A DNA stretch of 45,742 bases from Thioalkalivibrio sp. (GCF_007692535.1 NZ_REBW01000169.1:1-45742), one strand, 5' to 3'; counted from the first letter of the stretch, positions 1 through 15,053 are shown. Numbers and translations: made by a program. Notes: generated by a model not told the origin, from the letters alone.

Positions 1-2
1 TC

Positions 3-56
3 GGTGCCGCCGCCGACCAGCCGCACCGGGTGAAATACAAGCGCCTGGCGTCCTAG
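3..56 (+). CDS. Possible 3' end of an upstream gene (partial)
   Basis: One plus-strand frame is open from the window edge to a TAG at 54-56 and would encode a 17-residue basic tail ending HRVKYKRLAS. The REP-like repeat begins a few bases later, as it does after other genes here. Too little is present to name a family, and chance openness over 17 codons cannot be excluded. Confidence 0.25.
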   Translation, partial: GAAADQPHRVKYKRLAS

Positions 57-59
57 TGG

Positions 60-154
60 GCCATGCGGAATGCGGGGGTCAGTGAATCGCGGCCCCCCTG
101 GCTTCCCTGCCAGCCGGGGCCCCGATAGCGGCGGCAAGCCGCCGCACTCCATAC
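60..154 (+). repeat. REP-like intergenic repeat, copy 1
   Basis: The right half (about 124-153) is a GGCGGCAAGCCGCC palindrome followed by GCACTCCAT, the same as the right half of copies near 23.0 and 45.6 kb. The left half is degenerate but keeps a GTGCGGG-like stretch. It lies just downstream of the minus-strand hsp20 gene, where it could act as a transcript-end hairpin. Confidence 0.6.
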
Positions 155-175
155 GGCCCTTTGGGCCGGTCCTGG

Positions 176-583
176 CTACGCCACCTCCACCTCGATACGC
201 TTGGGCTGGGCGTGCTCGGCCTTCGGTATGCGCAGGGTCAACACGCCGTTGCGAAATTCGGCGCTGACCTTCTCGGTGTCCAGTTCCCTGGAAAGGGTGA
301 ACACCCGCCGGTACCGGCCCAGGCTCACCTCGGCATGCGTGGCCTCCATGCCCTCAGGCATCTCGACGTCCAGCTCGCCCTCGATGGTCAGGGTCTCGGC
401 CTCGACGTGGAGTTGCAGCTTGTCTTTGGGCACACCCGGCAGATCCGCATACAGGATGATTCCGGTGGCATCCTCGATCACATCGACCGGGGGCGTCAAC
501 GCGGCCTCGGTGCGGGCGGGTGCGTCTTCCTGCCGGGCGACTTTTGAGCCTTCCTGTTTGGCAACTTTGGTCTGTTCGTTCAT
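176..583 (-). CDS. Small heat-shock protein, Hsp20/alpha-crystallin family (second gene of pair)
   Basis: A 135-residue ATP-independent holdase that would bind unfolding proteins in the cytoplasm until DnaK or ClpB refolds them. An Ala/Glu-rich N-terminal arm is followed by a complete alpha-crystallin domain. It starts near PPVDVIEDATGI, includes YADLPGVPKDKLQL, and ends with the family signature FRNGVLTLRIPK. The start at 583 is chosen because GGAGGA sits seven bases upstream. A GTG at 601 overlapping the upstream gene's stop is possible but lacks a ribosome-binding site. It follows the other hsp20 with almost no gap, so the two are probably one transcript. Family certain; no IbpA/IbpB-type name can be assigned. 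Confidence 0.93.
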   Translation of the reverse strand: MNEQTKVAKQEGSKVARQEDAPARTEAALTPPVDVIEDATGIILYADLPGVPKDKLQLHVEAETLTIEGELDVEMPEGMEATHAEVSLGRYRRVFTLSRELDTEKVSAEFRNGVLTLRIPKAEHAQPKRIEVEVA

Positions 584-597
584 GGCGCGATCCTCCG

Positions 598-1035
598 TCA
601 CTGAATGCTGATGCGTCGTGGCTGCGCGGTCTCGCGGCGCTGGATGCTGATGTGCAGCACACCGTCACGATAGCGGGCGGAAACCTTTTCCGGGTCTGCA
701 TCCTCGGGCAGCGTCACGACCCGGCGGAATGCCCCTGTGAACCGCTCTTCGATATGCACGTTGGCCTTGACGTCCTGCCCTGGCAGATCGGATGTGCGTG
801 CGCCGGCTACGGTCAGCACCCCCTTCTCCAGTGTCACTTCGATACTGGCCGGATCAATGCCCGGTGCAAAAGCGTAGATCTCGACGGACTGCGGCGTACC
901 CCCGACGTTCATCGCCGGAAAGCCGCCGCGGGCGAGCCCACGTATGCTGGGTGAGAAAGCAAAGGCCTGGTTCATCTCCCGCTGCAGGCGATCGAGCTCC
1001 GAGAACATATCGGGCGAAAACAATGCACGGTACAT
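598..1035 (-). CDS. Small heat-shock protein, Hsp20/alpha-crystallin family (first gene of pair)
   Basis: A 145-residue small heat-shock chaperone. The N-terminal arm MYRALFSPDMFSELDRLQRE resembles class A bacterial Hsp20 proteins. The crystallin domain runs from about residue 40 (VEIYAFAPGIDP) to YRDGVLHISIQRR near the end. The start at 1035 is preferred over an in-frame codon at 1059 because GGAGGA lies eight bases upstream of it. The two products differ clearly in the N-terminal arm, which suggests hetero-oligomers or different clients (inference). The gene diverges from cbpA-cbpM, so the locus is a compact chaperone cluster that probably responds to heat. Confidence 0.93.
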   Translation of the reverse strand: MYRALFSPDMFSELDRLQREMNQAFAFSPSIRGLARGGFPAMNVGGTPQSVEIYAFAPGIDPASIEVTLEKGVLTVAGARTSDLPGQDVKANVHIEERFTGAFRRVVTLPEDADPEKVSARYRDGVLHISIQRRETAQPRRISIQ

Positions 1036-1275
1036 GATGGGTTCCTCCATTGGTTGCACAGGGCATCAGCTGCACGACGCCCTAATACGTGGCGATCTGA
1101 CTGGCAAGATCTCGATGCGGAGCACGCCGCAGGATGTGTACAGCTGGCAGGACTGATTCAATCCCCCTTCGCCAGCATAGACAAGGCGTGTAAGTACCCT
1201 GCCCTGCATGGCCGCGCTGCCCCGCATTCGGGTCCTGCAGGTACTATCATGGGGGTTCGGTCGGCCCGTTCAATA

Positions 1276-1303
1276 CCTTGAAATCCGCGACCGGCGCTAC
1301 TAT
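1276..1303 (+). promoter_or_regulatory. Candidate sigma-32 type heat-shock promoter for cbpA
   Basis: CTTGAAA at 1277-1283 matches the sigma-32 -35 consensus. A TACTAT-containing -10 region lies about 14 bases further on, too close for sigma-70 but normal for sigma-32. The -10 match to CCCCATnT is poor, so this is tentative. It lies 45 bases before the cbpA start. Confidence 0.35.
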
Positions 1304-1347
1304 CACGATTCCAGGGCGCGTCCAGCGCCTGCAGCGAAGGAGTCCGC

Positions 1348-2301
1348 ATGGAATTCAAGGACTATTACAAGACCCTCGGCGTGGCGCGGGACGCCACGGT
1401 GCAGGACATCAAGAAGGCCTTCCGCAAGCTCGCCCGCAAGTACCACCCGGACGTATCGAAGGAACCCGATGCCGAGGCCCGGATGCAGGAGTTGAACGAG
1501 GCCTACGCGGTGCTCTCCGACCCCGAGAAACGTGCCGCCTATGACCAGCTCGGGCGCGGCCATCAGCCCGGCGAGGAATTCCGGCCGCCACCGGACTGGG
1601 ATGCCGGCTACGAGTTTTCGGGCCGCGGCTTCTCTCCCTCCGAGGAGGCCGCCTTCAGCGATTTCTTCTCCGAACTGTTCGGACACATGGGTGGCGCCCG
1701 GGGTCGCTACCACACCGGGGGCGCCGAGTTCCGTGCGCGAGGCGAGGATCACCACGCCAAGGTGTTGCTGGCACTCGAGGATGCCTTCGAGGGCGCCACG
1801 CGGCAGATTTCGCTGCGCGTACCCCGGCTGGATTCCGAAGGCCGTGTCGTCGTCGATACCCGCACCCTGAACGTGCGGATCCCGAAAGGCGTGCACGAAG
1901 GACAGATCATTCGCCTCGCCGGCCAGGGCTCGCCCGGGATTGGCGGCGGCCCCGCGGGCGATCTGCTGCTGGAGGTCCATTTCCGTCCGCACCCCCGTTT
2001 CCGCCCCGATGGCCGCGATCTGCACATGACCCTGCCGGTCACCCCCTGGGAGGCGGCTTTGGGCGCGGTGATCCCGGTGGATCTTCCCAGCGGCAGCGTC
2101 AAGGTCCGCATCCCCGAAAACGCCCAGAGTGGGCGCCAGTTGCGCGTACGCGGCAAGGGCATCCCGGGAAGCCCGTCCGGTGACCTGCTGCTGGAGATCC
2201 AGGTGGTGCTGCCTTCCCCCGACGACCCGAAGGCGCGAAGGCTCTATGAGCAGATGGCGCGCGAAATCCCCTTCGATCCGCGCCGCAACCAGAGGGCATG
2301 A
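1348..2301 (+). CDS. cbpA: Curved DNA-binding J-domain protein CbpA
   Basis: A 317-residue class II DnaJ-like co-chaperone that would stimulate DnaK's ATPase; in E. coli it is also a nucleoid-associated protein that binds curved DNA. The N-terminal J domain (about residues 4-70) has the essential HPD at 33-35 in [14 protein letters not shown] Gly/Phe-containing linker follows. Two C-terminal beta-sandwich substrate-binding domains span about 130-300. There is no zinc-finger CxxCxGxG domain, which separates it from DnaJ. GAAGGAG precedes the ATG. The stop codon overlaps the cbpM start by four bases (ATGA), so translation is probably coupled. Length matches the family (about 305). Confidence 0.95.
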   Translation: MEFKDYYKTLGVARDATVQDIKKAFRKLARKYHPDVSKEPDAEARMQELNEAYAVLSDPEKRAAYDQLGRGHQPGEEFRPPPDWDAGYEFSGRGFSPSEEAAFSDFFSELFGHMGGARGRYHTGGAEFRARGEDHHAKVLLALEDAFEGATRQISLRVPRLDSEGRVVVDTRTLNVRIPKGVHEGQIIRLAGQGSPGIGGGPAGDLLLEVHFRPHPRFRPDGRDLHMTLPVTPWEAALGAVIPVDLPSGSVKVRIPENAQSGRQLRVRGKGIPGSPSGDLLLEIQVVLPSPDDPKARRLYEQMAREIPFDPRRNQRA

Positions 2302-2612
2302 TCATGCGCGACGACGACATCCTGACCGGCAGCCTGCTCGACGAAAGCTGGCTGACCCTCGAACAGATCGCCGCGGCCTGCACCGTGGAGCCACGGTGGC
2401 TGGAACGCCATATCAAGGAAGGACTCTTCCCCCACACCGAGTGCGTGGCCGGGACCTGGCGCATCACCGCCCTCCATCTGCGTCGCGCGCGGCGCATGCG
2501 GGAGATCGAGCGGGTGTTCGACGCCGAACCGGAACTGGCTGCCCTGGTCGCGGATCTGCTGGAGGAGATGGACGAGCTGCATTCCCGGCTGCGTCGAGCG
2601 GGACTGGAGTGA
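2298..2612 (+). CDS. cbpM: Chaperone modulator CbpM
   Basis: A 104-residue protein of the CbpM/MerR-like type. In E. coli, CbpM binds the J domain of CbpA and blocks both its co-chaperone and DNA-binding activities. The N-terminal half looks like a winged-helix MerR-type fold ([26 protein letters not shown]). The C-terminal half is helical with a final coiled segment ([22 protein letters not shown]). The start overlaps the cbpA stop by four bases. The direct cbpA-cbpM pairing supports the assignment. Confidence 0.92.
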   Translation: MIMRDDDILTGSLLDESWLTLEQIAAACTVEPRWLERHIKEGLFPHTECVAGTWRITALHLRRARRMREIERVFDAEPELAALVADLLEEMDELHSRLRRAGLE

Positions 2613-2614
2613 CA

Positions 2615-2642
2615 CCCGTGGCGGCAAGCCGCGTCGCTCCAC
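2615..2642 (+). repeat. REP-like repeat, truncated half copy
   Basis: GTGGCGGCAAGCCGCGTCGCTCCA resembles only the right half of the ~80-bp repeat seen elsewhere. It lies immediately after cbpM. Confidence 0.45.
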
Positions 2643-2711
2643 AGGCACTGCGCGCCGGTGCAGTCGAACCATCGTGTTGGATATCGAGGGTTCGAACCTG
2701 GCTTCATCGGA

Positions 2712-2747
2712 CATGAAAAAGGGGCCCTTTGTGGCCCCTTTTTCATG
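2712..2747. terminator. Bidirectional rho-independent terminator between cbpM and tRNA-Ser
   Basis: A perfect 15-bp inverted repeat (2712-2726 with 2733-2747) has a GGGGCC core flanked by A5 on one side and T5 on the other, with a six-base loop. It can terminate the rightward cbpA-cbpM transcript and the leftward tRNA-Ser transcript. Confidence 0.85.
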
Positions 2748-2749
2748 AC

Positions 2750-2840
2750 TGGCGGAGAGAGAGGGATTCGAACCCTCGATGGGCTTTTGACCCATACTCC
2801 CTTAGCAGGGGAGCGCCTTCGACCACTCGGCCATCTCTCC
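2750..2840 (-). tRNA. tRNA-Ser (anticodon GCU)
   Basis: A 91-nt class II tRNA on the minus strand. The acceptor stem GGAGAGA pairs with TCTCTCC, followed by discriminator G and an encoded CCA. The anticodon loop is CTGCTAA, giving GCU, which reads AGC/AGU serine codons. A long variable arm (TATGGGTCAAAAGCCCAT) and T loop GGTTCGAATCC are present. It lies downstream of csrA, the usual gammaproteobacterial arrangement alaS-csrA-tRNA-Ser. Confidence 0.97.
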
Positions 2841-2854
2841 GAAACAGGTCGCAA

Positions 2855-2883
2855 AGAATACGGGGTCCAGGGGCAAATGGGAA
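2855..2883 (-). promoter_or_regulatory. Candidate sigma-70 promoter for tRNA-Ser
   Basis: On the minus strand, TTCCCA (2878-2883), a 17-base spacer and TATTCT (2855-2860) end about 15 bases before the tRNA 5' end. The -10 is good and the -35 is weak. Confidence 0.4.
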
Positions 2884-2970
2884 GACCGTGTCGGCTCGCA
2901 TGAGCCGGAACCCCGTGGATTTTCCGATGAAGGAAGCCGGACGCCGGTGCGCCCTTCCCGGCCGTACCTT

Positions 2971-3183
2971 TTAACTGTTACTGGGCTCGGGGTCCTGGTC
3001 CGCCGATCCCGGGGCCCGGTTTTCGCGCTGGATGCGCTCGTAGATCTCCTCACGATGCACGGCGACATCCTGGGGGGCGTTGATGCCAATGCGCACCTGG
3101 TTCCCCTTCACACCCAGCACGGTGACGGAAATCTCCTCACCGATCATCAGGGTCTCGCCCACGCGTCGAGTCAAAATGAGCAT
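2971..3183 (-). CDS. csrA: Carbon storage regulator CsrA (RsmA)
   Basis: A 70-residue RNA-binding translational regulator that blocks or stabilises mRNAs by binding GGA motifs in hairpin loops. The sequence begins [15 protein letters not shown] and contains [18 protein letters not shown], then [13 protein letters not shown], which is the complete CsrA core. The tail after about residue 58 is a variable acidic/proline extension. The start at 3183 rather than 3195 is supported by GGAG seven bases upstream and by the invariant N-terminus. It lies after lysC and alaS, the classic position. About 130 bases separate it from tRNA-Ser. Confidence 0.97.
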   Translation of the reverse strand: MLILTRRVGETLMIGEEISVTVLGVKGNQVRIGINAPQDVAVHREEIYERIQRENRAPGSADQDPEPSNS

Positions 3184-3260
3184 GCCTTTCTCCACAGTAC
3201 CTGTGTCGGACGGTATCGGTCGCCCGGTTGCCGTTGCTTCCCGCTGTATGCGTAAATCGC

Positions 3261-4499
3261 TCAGCTTGCTGATGGACCTGCCGGTTCTCGCTCAAGTTCA
3301 AAGGTATCGTGCAATGTGCGGACTCCCAGCTCCATGTACTTCTCGTCCACCACCACCGAAATCTTGATCTCCGAGGTCGAAATCATCCGGATGTTGATCG
3401 ATTCCTTCGCCAGGGCCTTGAACATGCGGCTGGCGATACCCGCATGCGAGCGCATCCCGACCCCGACCACCGAGATCTTCGCAATCTTGGTGTCACCGGA
3501 GACCTGCCGCGCGCCCACGCCTTGGGCCACTTTCTGCAGAACCTCCATGGCCTTCTCGTAATCGTTCCTGTTCACGGTGAAAGTGAAGTCGGTGGTACCG
3601 TCACCGCCGATGTTCTGAACGATCATGTCCACTTCGATGTTTGCGTCCGCGATCGGGCCAAGGATGCCGTAGGCGACGCCGGGCTGGTCCGGCACCCCCT
3701 GGATCGTCAACTGGGCCTCGTTCTGCGTGAACGCGATACCTGCCACCAACGCCTGCTCCACGCGTCCCTCCTCGGTTGTGATGAGCGTCCCCGGGCCTTC
3801 CTCGAACGAGGACAGAACCCGCAGGGGCACATTGTATTTGCCGGCGAACTCCACCGACCGGATCTGCAACACCTTGGAACCCAGGCTGGCCATTTCCAGC
3901 ATCTCCTCGAAGGTGATGCGCTCCAGGCGCCGGGCGTGCTTGACCACCCGAGGATCGGTCGTATAGACACCGTCCACGTCGGTGTAGATCCGACACTCGT
4001 CGGCCTTCAGGGCCGCGGCCAATGCCACCGCCGTCGTGTCCGATCCGCCACGTCCGAGTGTGGTGATCGCGCCTTCCTCGTCGACACCCTGGAATCCGGC
4101 GACCACCACGACGCGCCCGGCGTCCAGATCGCCACGGATACGCACGTCGTCGATGCTGCGGATCCGCGCCTTGTTGTGCATGCTGTCGGTCAGGATCCGG
4201 ACCTGCCCACCCGTGTAGGAACGCGCGGGGCAGCCGCGCGACTCCAGGGCCATCGACAGCAGGGCGATGGTGACCTGTTCGCCGGTGGACAACAGCACAT
4301 CGAGCTCGCGCCCCTCCGACCGCGGCTGTATTTCACGGGCGAGGCCCATCAGCCGATCGGTCTCGCCACTCATCGCGGAGACCACGACGATCAGCGCGTG
4401 GCCCTCGCCGCGCAGGCGCAGCACGCGCTCAGCGACGTTCTTGATGCGCTCGGGACTCCCGACGGAAGTGCCACCGAATTTCAGTACCAGCAGGGACAT
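3261..4499 (-). CDS. lysC: Aspartate kinase, monofunctional, LysC type
   Basis: A 412-residue enzyme that phosphorylates L-aspartate with ATP, the first step to lysine, threonine, methionine and diaminopimelate. The N-terminal kinase domain has KFGGTSVG at residues 7-14, SGETDRL, and [16 protein letters not shown], with [15 protein letters not shown] as the amino-acid-kinase signature. Two C-terminal ACT domains (about residues 265-400) would give feedback control; [14 protein letters not shown] and [13 protein letters not shown] are ACT landmarks. There is no homoserine dehydrogenase domain. The length of about 410 matches the alpha subunit of alpha2beta2 enzymes, so an internal start giving a regulatory beta subunit is possible. 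It sits between alaS and csrA. Confidence 0.96.
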   Translation of the reverse strand: MSLLVLKFGGTSVGSPERIKNVAERVLRLRGEGHALIVVVSAMSGETDRLMGLAREIQPRSEGRELDVLLSTGEQVTIALLSMALESRGCPARSYTGGQVRILTDSMHNKARIRSIDDVRIRGDLDAGRVVVVAGFQGVDEEGAITTLGRGGSDTTAVALAAALKADECRIYTDVDGVYTTDPRVVKHARRLERITFEEMLEMASLGSKVLQIRSVEFAGKYNVPLRVLSSFEEGPGTLITTEEGRVEQALVAGIAFTQNEAQLTIQGVPDQPGVAYGILGPIADANIEVDMIVQNIGGDGTTDFTFTVNRNDYEKAMEVLQKVAQGVGARQVSGDTKIAKISVVGVGMRSHAGIASRMFKALAKESINIRMISTSEIKISVVVDEKYMELGVRTLHDTFELEREPAGPSAS

Positions 4500-4623
4500 G
4501 ACTATCTCGAAACTCCGTTAAGCGCGGATGGGGGACAGGGTGTGCGCGGGGAACGACATGTCGGGCTCGATCTGGGTAATCATACCCATTGGATTCTTTG
4601 CCGTCTGCCCATGCGCCTCGAAA

Positions 4624-7239
<2,616 letters not shown>

Positions 7240-7314
7240 TGAGGCCTGATACATGTGTTGCGGAAAAGCACAGAATACCACGCACATGTAACACCTGCGC
7301 GCATTTCACCCCGG

Positions 7315-7762
7315 TTACTGCACGCTTTTGCTCCATTCCGCGACAGCCGCACTGGCCACGCCGGAGGCAAAACCGCGCTGGGTCAGATGGCGCATCATGC
7401 GTGCCCTTGCGGCGGAAGTTGCCGGTGCTTCGGCGAAGTGCCGGCGGGCCTGTGCGAGTGCCTGAACGCACCAGTCGACACCAAGATCCGCCAGTGCCTG
7501 ATCGACCACCGCGCGCTCCATACCGTGCTGCTTGAGTTCGGCGCGGATGCGCAGGTCGCCGTAGCCCTGGCCGGCACGATGCCGCGCGAGGGAACCGGCA
7601 AACCGTGCGTCGCTCAGATATCCCGCAACGCGCAGCCGCTCCAGCGCGGGTCCGATCGACGCTCTGGTGAAACCACGCTGTTCCAGTTTGCGTGTGAGTT
7701 CGAGCCCACTGTGCTCACGGCGTGCGAGCAGCCGGAGGCCGGCCGCGTACGCCTCCTCCGGT

Positions 7763-7791
<29 letters not shown>
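7315..7791 (-). CDS. recX: Regulatory protein RecX
   Basis: A 158-residue modulator that binds RecA filaments and caps their growth. Helical repeats typical of RecX are visible: [19 protein letters not shown], then [20 protein letters not shown] and [15 protein letters not shown] (compare the family pattern GxxRIxxELxxKG). It follows recA directly and overlaps its 3' end. The GTG at 7791 is my best start: it gives near-family length (E. coli 166), but no strong Shine-Dalgarno is visible. A TTG at 7851 is a longer alternative. The overlap suggests coupling, which would keep RecX below RecA. Confidence 0.9.
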
Positions 7792-8794
<1,003 letters not shown>

Positions 8795-8929
8795 ACTATC
8801 CTCCTTGGTGTTCTTCAGCCGGTCCAATCGCGCCGGAGTATCCCATAACGGGCGCGTCCAGCCCAAGCAGGCGTACGGAGCGTCCGGTCCCTGCCGGCAG
8901 GGGTGGGACTCCCTCGATGCCGGCGGCGA

Positions 8930-9427
8930 TCAATCCGACGCGAGCTCGTGATCGAGCAGCTGCTGCAGCCCCCAGCGCACGGCGGCACGCCGGATCTCGG
9001 CGCGGTCTCCCGAGAACATCTGGCGTGCCGTGCGGCAATCGCGCTCGCGTTCCGCCCAGGCAAACCAGACCAGCCCGACCGGCTTGTCCGCGGTGCCGCC
9101 GCCTGGACCGGCGATCCCGGTGACGGCAACCGCCAGATCCGCCCCACTGTGCTCCAGGGCGCCACGGGCCATCGCTGCAGCCACAGCCTCGCTGACCGCG
9201 CCCCAACGATGGATCAGATCGGACGGAACGCTCAGCAGGCGCGTCTTGGACGCGTTGCTGTAGGTCACCCAACCGCACTCGTACCACTCCGAACTGCCAG
9301 CGACCTCGGTCAGGGCATGCGCCATGCCGCCGCCGGTACAGGACTCGGCGGTACACAGCCGCCGGCTCCGTTCCAGCAAACGCTGCCGGAGTGCAGCGAC
9401 AAGATCGTCCAATGGTTCCGTCATCAT
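8930..9427 (-). CDS. pncC: Nicotinamide-nucleotide amidohydrolase (PncC / CinA C-terminal family)
   Basis: A 165-residue single-domain CinA-C protein. PncC converts NMN to nicotinate mononucleotide in the pyridine-nucleotide salvage cycle. Landmarks are [20 protein letters not shown] at the N-terminus, [31 protein letters not shown] and [20 protein letters not shown], the complete family set. There is no N-terminal CinA molybdopterin-binding domain. It is upstream of recA-recX on the same strand, a conserved neighbourhood in gammaproteobacteria. It diverges from mutS across about 170 bases. Confidence 0.95.
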   Translation of the reverse strand: MMTEPLDDLVAALRQRLLERSRRLCTAESCTGGGMAHALTEVAGSSEWYECGWVTYSNASKTRLLSVPSDLIHRWGAVSEAVAAAMARGALEHSGADLAVAVTGIAGPGGGTADKPVGLVWFAWAERERDCRTARQMFSGDRAEIRRAAVRWGLQQLLDHELASD

Positions 9428-9596
9428 CCATCCCTCCGAACCCCGAGATCCTGAAACGGGCCGACATGCCCCCGACGCTGACCGCGCGCTTCAGGCAGGA
9501 TACGCATTCCCCTCCGGTCGCAACAAGCAGATCACCGCAGGCCCGTGCGAGCCCGGCCGCTGCCCTATACTCCCCGTTTTGCCCACCGCGAGCGCC

Positions 9597-12167
9597 ATGG
9601 ACCCCTTGTCAGCTCACACCCCGATGATGCAGCAATACCTCCGGATCAAGGCGGAGCATCCGGATACCCTGCTGCTGTACCGCATGGGCGATTTCTACGA
9701 GCTGTTTTACGCCGACGCCCAGCGCGCCGCGCAGCTGCTCGACATCACGTTGACACGGCGTGGGGAGTCCGCGGGCCAGCCGATCCCGATGGCCGGCATT
9801 CCGGTGCACACTCTCGAGAGTTACCTCGCGCGGCTGTTGAAGAAGGGCGAGGCCGTGGCGATCTGCGAGCAGACCGGCGAGGTCGGTGTCGGCAAAGGGC
9901 CGGTGCAGCGCGAGGTCGTGCGCATCGTCACGCCAGGCACGATCTCCGAGGAGGCGCTGCTTGACGCCCGCGAGGTCAACCTGATCGTTGCCCTGTGCCC
10001 CGGCGCCAGCAATTCCGACCCGGGTGCGGTCGGCCTCGGCATCCTCGAGTTTGCCAGCGGCCGCTTCAGCGTGACCGAGGTCGCGGCAGGCGAACCGCTC
10101 GCCGCCGAACTCGCCCGTCTGAGCCCGGTGGAGTGCCTGGTCCCCGAGGGTCTCGGTGCCGGGCTTCCGGACGGTCAGCGGTTCCCGGACTGGCATTTCG
10201 ACCCGGTGTCCGCCCGACGGGTGCTGACCGCGCACTTCGGGACCCGGGACCTCGCAGGCTTCGGCTGTGACGACCTCCCCCTGGGGCTGGCGGCGGCCGG
10301 CGCGCTGCTGGCCTACGTACAGACCCGTTATCGCGGCGAACTGGGGCACATCACCGGCCTCCGCCGGGAGATGCGTGGCGATACCCTGCAGCTCGATGCC
10401 GCAACCCGGCAGAACCTGGAATTGAACCGGACGCTGTCAGGCCGGCGCGAGGGCAGTCTGATCGCTCTGCTCGACTGCAGCCGCACCGCCATGGGCTCGC
10501 GCCTGCTCAGCCGCTGGCTGAACCAGCCGCTACGTGACCGCGAAGGCATCCGTCGACGCCACGGCGTGGTGCAGGAACTCCTGGACGGCGGCCAGCACCG
10601 CGGACTGCGCCGGCATCTCTCCGGATTCGCGGACTGCGAGCGCATCATCAGCCGCATCGCGCTCGGCAGTGCGCGGCCCCGGGATCTGGCTGCCCTGCTC
10701 CACGGCCTGCAGCGGCTTCCGGAACTCCATGCCGGTCTCCCCGGGGAGGACACGTCAGCCCTGCTTGCCGAGATCCGCGACCGGCTGGCCCCGCGTGCCG
10801 AACTGGCCCACCTCCTCGACCGGGCCCTGGAGGAGCAACCGCCGCTGCGCCTCAGCGACGGCGGCGTGATCCGCCCGGGCTTCGACCCGGAACTGGACCG
10901 CCTGCGCGGCCTGCAGGCTGACGCCGACCAGTTCCTGCGTGAACTGGAGGTCCGCGAACGCGAGGCCACGGGGCTTGCGCAGCTGCGCGTCGCCTACAAC
11001 CGTGTCCACGGTTACTACATCGAGATCGCCCGCAGCCTGTCCGACCGTGTTCCGGCACGCTTTGTCCGGCGCCAGACCCTGAAGAACGCAGAACGCTACA
11101 CCACCGAGGAACTGAAGCAGTTCGAGGACGAGATCCTCTCGGCCCGTGACCGCGCCCTGAACCTGGAGCGCGAGCTCTTCGAACGGCTCCTGGGCAGTCT
11201 GCGCGAGACGATCGCAACGTTGCGTGAATTCTCCGATGCGGTCGCCGAACTCGATGTCTTCTGCGCGCTGGCCGATAGCGCCGAACGCCTGGACTGGGCC
11301 TGCCCGGTGATGCCTGCGGAACCGGGCATCCTGATCGAAGCAGGACGGCATCCGGTGGTGGAGGCCGCCCTGCGGGAGCCCTTCGTTCCCAACGACGTTC
11401 GCCTGGATCCCGAGACGAGGCGGCTGCTGGTGATCACCGGCCCGAACATGGGCGGCAAGTCCACCTACATGCGCCAGACGGCGCTGATCGTGATCCTGGC
11501 CTGCATGGGCAGCTTCATTCCCGCACGCAATGCCCGGATCGGCCCGGTGGACCGCATCTTCACCCGCATCGGCGCGTCGGACGATCTGGCATCGGGCCGC
11601 TCGACCTTCATGGTCGAGATGACCGAGGCTGCGAACATCCTGCACAACGCCGGGCCGGAAAGCCTGGTGCTGATGGACGAGATCGGGCGCGGCACCAGTA
11701 CCTTCGACGGGCTGGCGCTGGCTCTGGCCTGCGCGGAACGGTTGGCGCGACACAATCGCTCGCTGACCCTGTTCGCCACCCATTATTTCGAGCTGACCAC
11801 ATTGGCCGAACGCCAGCGCGGGGTGGCCAACGTACATACCGATGCCATCGAGCACCGGGATACCGTCGTCTTTCTCCACCAGGTCCAGGAAGGGCCGGCC
11901 AACCAGAGCTACGGGCTGCAGGTGGCCGCACTCGCCGGTGTCCCGGCGGCGGTCCTGAAGCGCGCCCGCGCGCACCTGGCCGAACTCGAGGCCCGCGCGC
12001 TCGCGGCCGGGGAGCAGCCGCAACTCGGACTGTTCACGCAGGCGCCGCCGCCTCCCGACCCGGGACCCGGCGAGTCGTTGCTAGCCGAACTGCGCGAGCT
12101 CAACCCGGACGAATTGACTCCGCGCGAGGCCCTCGACGCCCTCTACCGGCTCCGGGAAAAGCTGTGA
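9597..12167 (+). CDS. mutS: DNA mismatch repair protein MutS
   Basis: An 856-residue mismatch-recognition ATPase that acts with MutL. Domain I carries the mismatch-wedge motif in [16 protein letters not shown] (FYE near residue 35). The core and clamp domains follow. Walker [10 protein letters not shown] begins near residue 615, followed by [14 protein letters not shown], the Walker B and signature region [16 protein letters not shown], and FATHYFELT. The C-terminus ends in a short helical tail [13 protein letters not shown]. Length matches E. coli MutS (853). The start [15 protein letters not shown] is used because longer in-frame codons overlap pncC. A -10-like TATACT lies at 9566-9571. Confidence 0.98.
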   Translation: MDPLSAHTPMMQQYLRIKAEHPDTLLLYRMGDFYELFYADAQRAAQLLDITLTRRGESAGQPIPMAGIPVHTLESYLARLLKKGEAVAICEQTGEVGVGKGPVQREVVRIVTPGTISEEALLDAREVNLIVALCPGASNSDPGAVGLGILEFASGRFSVTEVAAGEPLAAELARLSPVECLVPEGLGAGLPDGQRFPDWHFDPVSARRVLTAHFGTRDLAGFGCDDLPLGLAAAGALLAYVQTRYRGELGHITGLRREMRGDTLQLDAATRQNLELNRTLSGRREGSLIALLDCSRTAMGSRLLSRWLNQPLRDREGIRRRHGVVQELLDGGQHRGLRRHLSGFADCERIISRIALGSARPRDLAALLHGLQRLPELHAGLPGEDTSALLAEIRDRLAPRAELAHLLDRALEEQPPLRLSDGGVIRPGFDPELDRLRGLQADADQFLRELEVREREATGLAQLRVAYNRVHGYYIEIARSLSDRVPARFVRRQTLKNAERYTTEELKQFEDEILSARDRALNLERELFERLLGSLRETIATLREFSDAVAELDVFCALADSAERLDWACPVMPAEPGILIEAGRHPVVEAALREPFVPNDVRLDPETRRLLVITGPNMGGKSTYMRQTALIVILACMGSFIPARNARIGPVDRIFTRIGASDDLASGRSTFMVEMTEAANILHNAGPESLVLMDEIGRGTSTFDGLALALACAERLARHNRSLTLFATHYFELTTLAERQRGVANVHTDAIEHRDTVVFLHQVQEGPANQSYGLQVAALAGVPAAVLKRARAHLAELEARALAAGEQPQLGLFTQAPPPPDPGPGESLLAELRELNPDELTPREALDALYRLREKL

Positions 12168-12297
12168 AGAGTGCTCGTATCGACGCATCCGGGGTCGGCT
12201 TTGCGCCAAAGCGCGTAAGTGTTAGCGCCCACCAACCCCCTTGGCGTTAGAATGCAGCGGCGAATTTCACCGATGGATTGCCGAAACGGAGAATCAG

Positions 12298-12621
12298 ATG
12301 ACCTACGTCGTTCTTGAAAACTGCATCAAGTGCAAATACACGGACTGCGTCGAAGTCTGCCCGGTGGACTGTTTCCACGAGGGCCCGAACTTCCTGGTGA
12401 TCGATCCCGATGAATGCATCGATTGCACGCTGTGCGAACCGGAATGTCCCGCGGAGGCCATCGTTCCGGAAGACGATGTCCCGGAGGGACAGGAGGCTTT
12501 CATCGAACTGAATGCCGAACTGTCGCGCTCCTGGCCGGTGATCACGACGCGCAAGGAGGCGCCGCCGGACGCCGACGAGTGGGACGGCAAACCCGACAAG
12601 CTTCAATATCTCGAGCGCTGA
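12298..12621 (+). CDS. fdxA: Seven-iron ferredoxin FdxA
   Basis: A 107-residue cytoplasmic electron carrier with one [3Fe-4S] and one [4Fe-4S] cluster. The cysteine pattern is C9, C12, C17, C21, C25 and then C40, C43, C46, C50, with CPVDC and [13 protein letters not shown] as in Azotobacter ferredoxin I. A characteristic C-terminal extension (about residues 60-107) follows. The start at 12298 is chosen by the invariant [17 protein letters not shown] opening and GGAG eight bases upstream. It lies 130 bases after mutS, a common linkage. The redox partner is unknown. Confidence 0.96.
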   Translation: MTYVVLENCIKCKYTDCVEVCPVDCFHEGPNFLVIDPDECIDCTLCEPECPAEAIVPEDDVPEGQEAFIELNAELSRSWPVITTRKEAPPDADEWDGKPDKLQYLER

Positions 12622-12729
12622 CGGCGCGCGATACCGTTGCGAGCGCTCATGGGGAGGGACTGTGTGGCTGCGGGGACGCGTATCCCCAGACTGGCACCGC
12701 CAGTCACTCGCCCTTGCGGCTGACGCGCA

Positions 12730-13224
12730 TCAAACCAGGGGGTCGACCAGCGGCAGACTCGCCGTCGTGTCCCGGACCCGAAACTGGTGGCCCTGCGTCA
12801 GGCAGAAACCCAGCCACTTGAACAGGAACCGGTTGTGGCGCCAGCGGCAGGCCAGTCCGGAGACGCCCGCCATGGCGTCCACCGTCAGGTCTTCGCCGCG
12901 GCGCCGGCAATACCGGCCCACGACCTCCGCCTGGCGGGCATCGTGAAACATCCGGATGATCATGTCCGGCTGACGCCGTACCCGCTCGCCGAACCCAAAC
13001 GCGTAGCTCAGGCGCAGTCTGGTCGTGTAGGGCGTACGTTCGACGACCGTCAGGTGCAGATCGGAAGCACCCGCCACGCGGGAGACCTGCTCCCCCTTCA
13101 TCGCATCCAGGTCGGGACACAGGCGCCGCAGACGCAGGTAGTTGCTCTCGTACAGTTCCATCAGCGCCGCAAACGTGACGTAGCGCGGATTCAGGTGGGT
13201 CGGCAATGGGCGTTCCAGGATCAT
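12730..13224 (-). CDS. DUF1249 family protein (YqiB-like)
   Basis: A protein of about 164 residues related to E. coli YqiB, of unknown function. Visible landmarks are LMELYESNYLRLRRLCPDL near the N-terminus, TPYTTRLRLSYAFG in the middle, IRMFHDARQAEVV, then a Cys-containing CRRRGEDL and the ending NRFLFKWLGFCLTQGH. The tail HFNRFLxxWLxxCLxxGH is the family hallmark. ATG at 13224 is used; a GTG at 13260 would add 12 residues. No membrane segment or known catalytic motif is seen. It stands alone on minus between fdxA and pgm. Confidence 0.85.
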   Translation of the reverse strand: MILERPLPTHLNPRYVTFAALMELYESNYLRLRRLCPDLDAMKGEQVSRVAGASDLHLTVVERTPYTTRLRLSYAFGFGERVRRQPDMIIRMFHDARQAEVVGRYCRRRGEDLTVDAMAGVSGLACRWRHNRFLFKWLGFCLTQGHQFRVRDTTASLPLVDPLV

Positions 13225-13273
13225 GGCGCGCAGTGTACTGCGTCCAACCGGTACAGGCACAATGAGTCCCTGA

Positions 13274-15043
<1,770 letters not shown>

Positions 15044-15053
15044 GTCCGACCGG

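Noticed and set aside
2656-2710. tRNA-like T-arm GGGTTCGAACC after cbpM
   Set aside because: No acceptor or anticodon arm could be found around it. The symmetric TTCGAA core makes a chance match likely, though a tRNA fragment or attachment site cannot be excluded.
9477-9500. CTG..CAG spaced like a LexA box between pncC and mutS
   Set aside because: The spacer is 11 bases and GC-rich, not the AT-rich 10 bases of the known operator.
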